A stretch of 64,000 nt of DNA from Rubricella sp038526735 (GTDB lineage: Bacteria; Pseudomonadota; Alphaproteobacteria; Rhodobacterales; Rhodobacteraceae). Below the pieces are notes generated by a model. The model had not been told where the DNA came from. It searched no databases and was given only the letters and a program-made list of their open reading frames with translations. Positions 63,938-64,000 of the stretch are shown here, in pieces. Made by a program: the position numbers and the translations under genes. The stretch's first letter is position 1. Each line of letters opens with the position of its first letter. The stretch spans positions 41,422 through 105,421 of the forward strand of contig JBCBGM010000003.1 in NCBI GenBank assembly GCA_038526735.1, in the 5' to 3' direction.

Positions 63938-64000
63938 TTATTGGGCGATAATCGGGAGGGCCGCGTCCGTCAGGGGGATGTAGCCCAAGGTTACCTCGGC
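63938..64000 (-). pseudogene. Fragment repeating the NasS N terminus in reverse, with stop
   Basis: Read on the minus strand, 20 codons encode AEVTLGYIPLTDAALPIIAQ and then TAA. The first 19 residues equal NasS residues 4-22. It is either the end of a duplicated, truncated copy of nasS that begins outside the window, or a product of a fold-back assembly join. It is far too short to judge coding status. Confidence 0.4.
63944..64000 (-). repeat. Right arm of the 57-bp perfect inverted repeat, cut by the window edge
   Basis: Reverse complement of 62775-62831 with no mismatch. The window ends inside it, so the true length may be greater. On the minus strand it continues the nasS reading frame and then meets CAA and a TAA stop at 63938-63940. 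Confidence 0.95.

Noticed and set aside
62775..64000. Transposon or insertion sequence bounded by the inverted repeats
   Set aside because: The DNA between the arms is the nasS body, not a transposase, and there is no target-site duplication in view.

Overview
The window is high-GC, densely coded DNA that reads as a marine alphaproteobacterium of the Rhodobacteraceae (Roseobacter) type. Pointers are the osmolyte genes (ectoine hydrolase, glucosylglycerate synthesis, carnitine breakdown), the branched-chain-type and family-5 ABC transporters, the Lrp–MdeB-like pair, the NirA/diflavin pair and nasTS. No tRNA, rRNA, insertion sequence, integrase or CRISPR array was seen. This placement is inference from gene content, not a phylogeny.

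Layout. 1-2843: the 3' part of a DUF4159 protein and a large membrane protein. 3033-4820: an RTX protein. 4951-6135: an ectoine hydrolase-like gene standing alone. 6241-10787: a three-gene signalling operon made of a FIST/NosP-type sensor, a hybrid histidine kinase with a LOV-like domain, and a LuxR-type regulator. 10903-12270: a secreted DUF3179 protein. 12277-15695 (minus): a cobalamin-riboswitch operon with a small unknown protein and an ABC importer. 15837-18629 (minus): acnB. 18916-22668: a GH13 sugar phosphorylase convergent with gpgS and its phosphatase. 22710-25539: dgoD and gnd, divergent. 25536-27086 (minus): a cobalt-type nitrile hydratase with its activator. 27457-30976: nirA-type reductase and a diflavin reductase. 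31049-35090: an unknown protein, a subtilase and a tandem trypsin-like protease. 35253-37172: glgB. 37459-40992: BASS transporter, fadD and an SDR. 41307-41786: pseudoazurin. 41845-48574 (minus): a Liv-type ABC transporter with an acyl-CoA synthetase. 48854-51801: an Lrp regulator and a keto-acid dehydrogenase E1. 51798-60202: a LysR regulator divergent from a peptide/oligosaccharide-type ABC importer and sulfatase. 60185-62046 (minus): carnitine dehydrogenase and a beta-keto acid cleavage enzyme. 62188-63932: nasT-nasS.

Themes. Osmolyte and organic nitrogen use recur: ectoine, carnitine, nitriles, nitrite and nitrate sensing. Several operons pair a transporter with an activating or hydrolysing enzyme (BASS with FadD; Liv ABC with acyl-CoA synthetase; family-5 ABC with sulfatase). 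Genes are tightly packed, and three convergent pairs overlap through palindromic stop sequences.

The most unusual signals are two. First, a perfect inverted repeat of at least 57 bp joins the 5' coding part of nasS to the window end; it is either an assembly fold-back, a duplication or an invertible switch. Second, a LOV-type flavin-binding signature lies inside the kinase that sits next to a NosP-like protein, which suggests a combined light and nitric-oxide (or redox) sensor.
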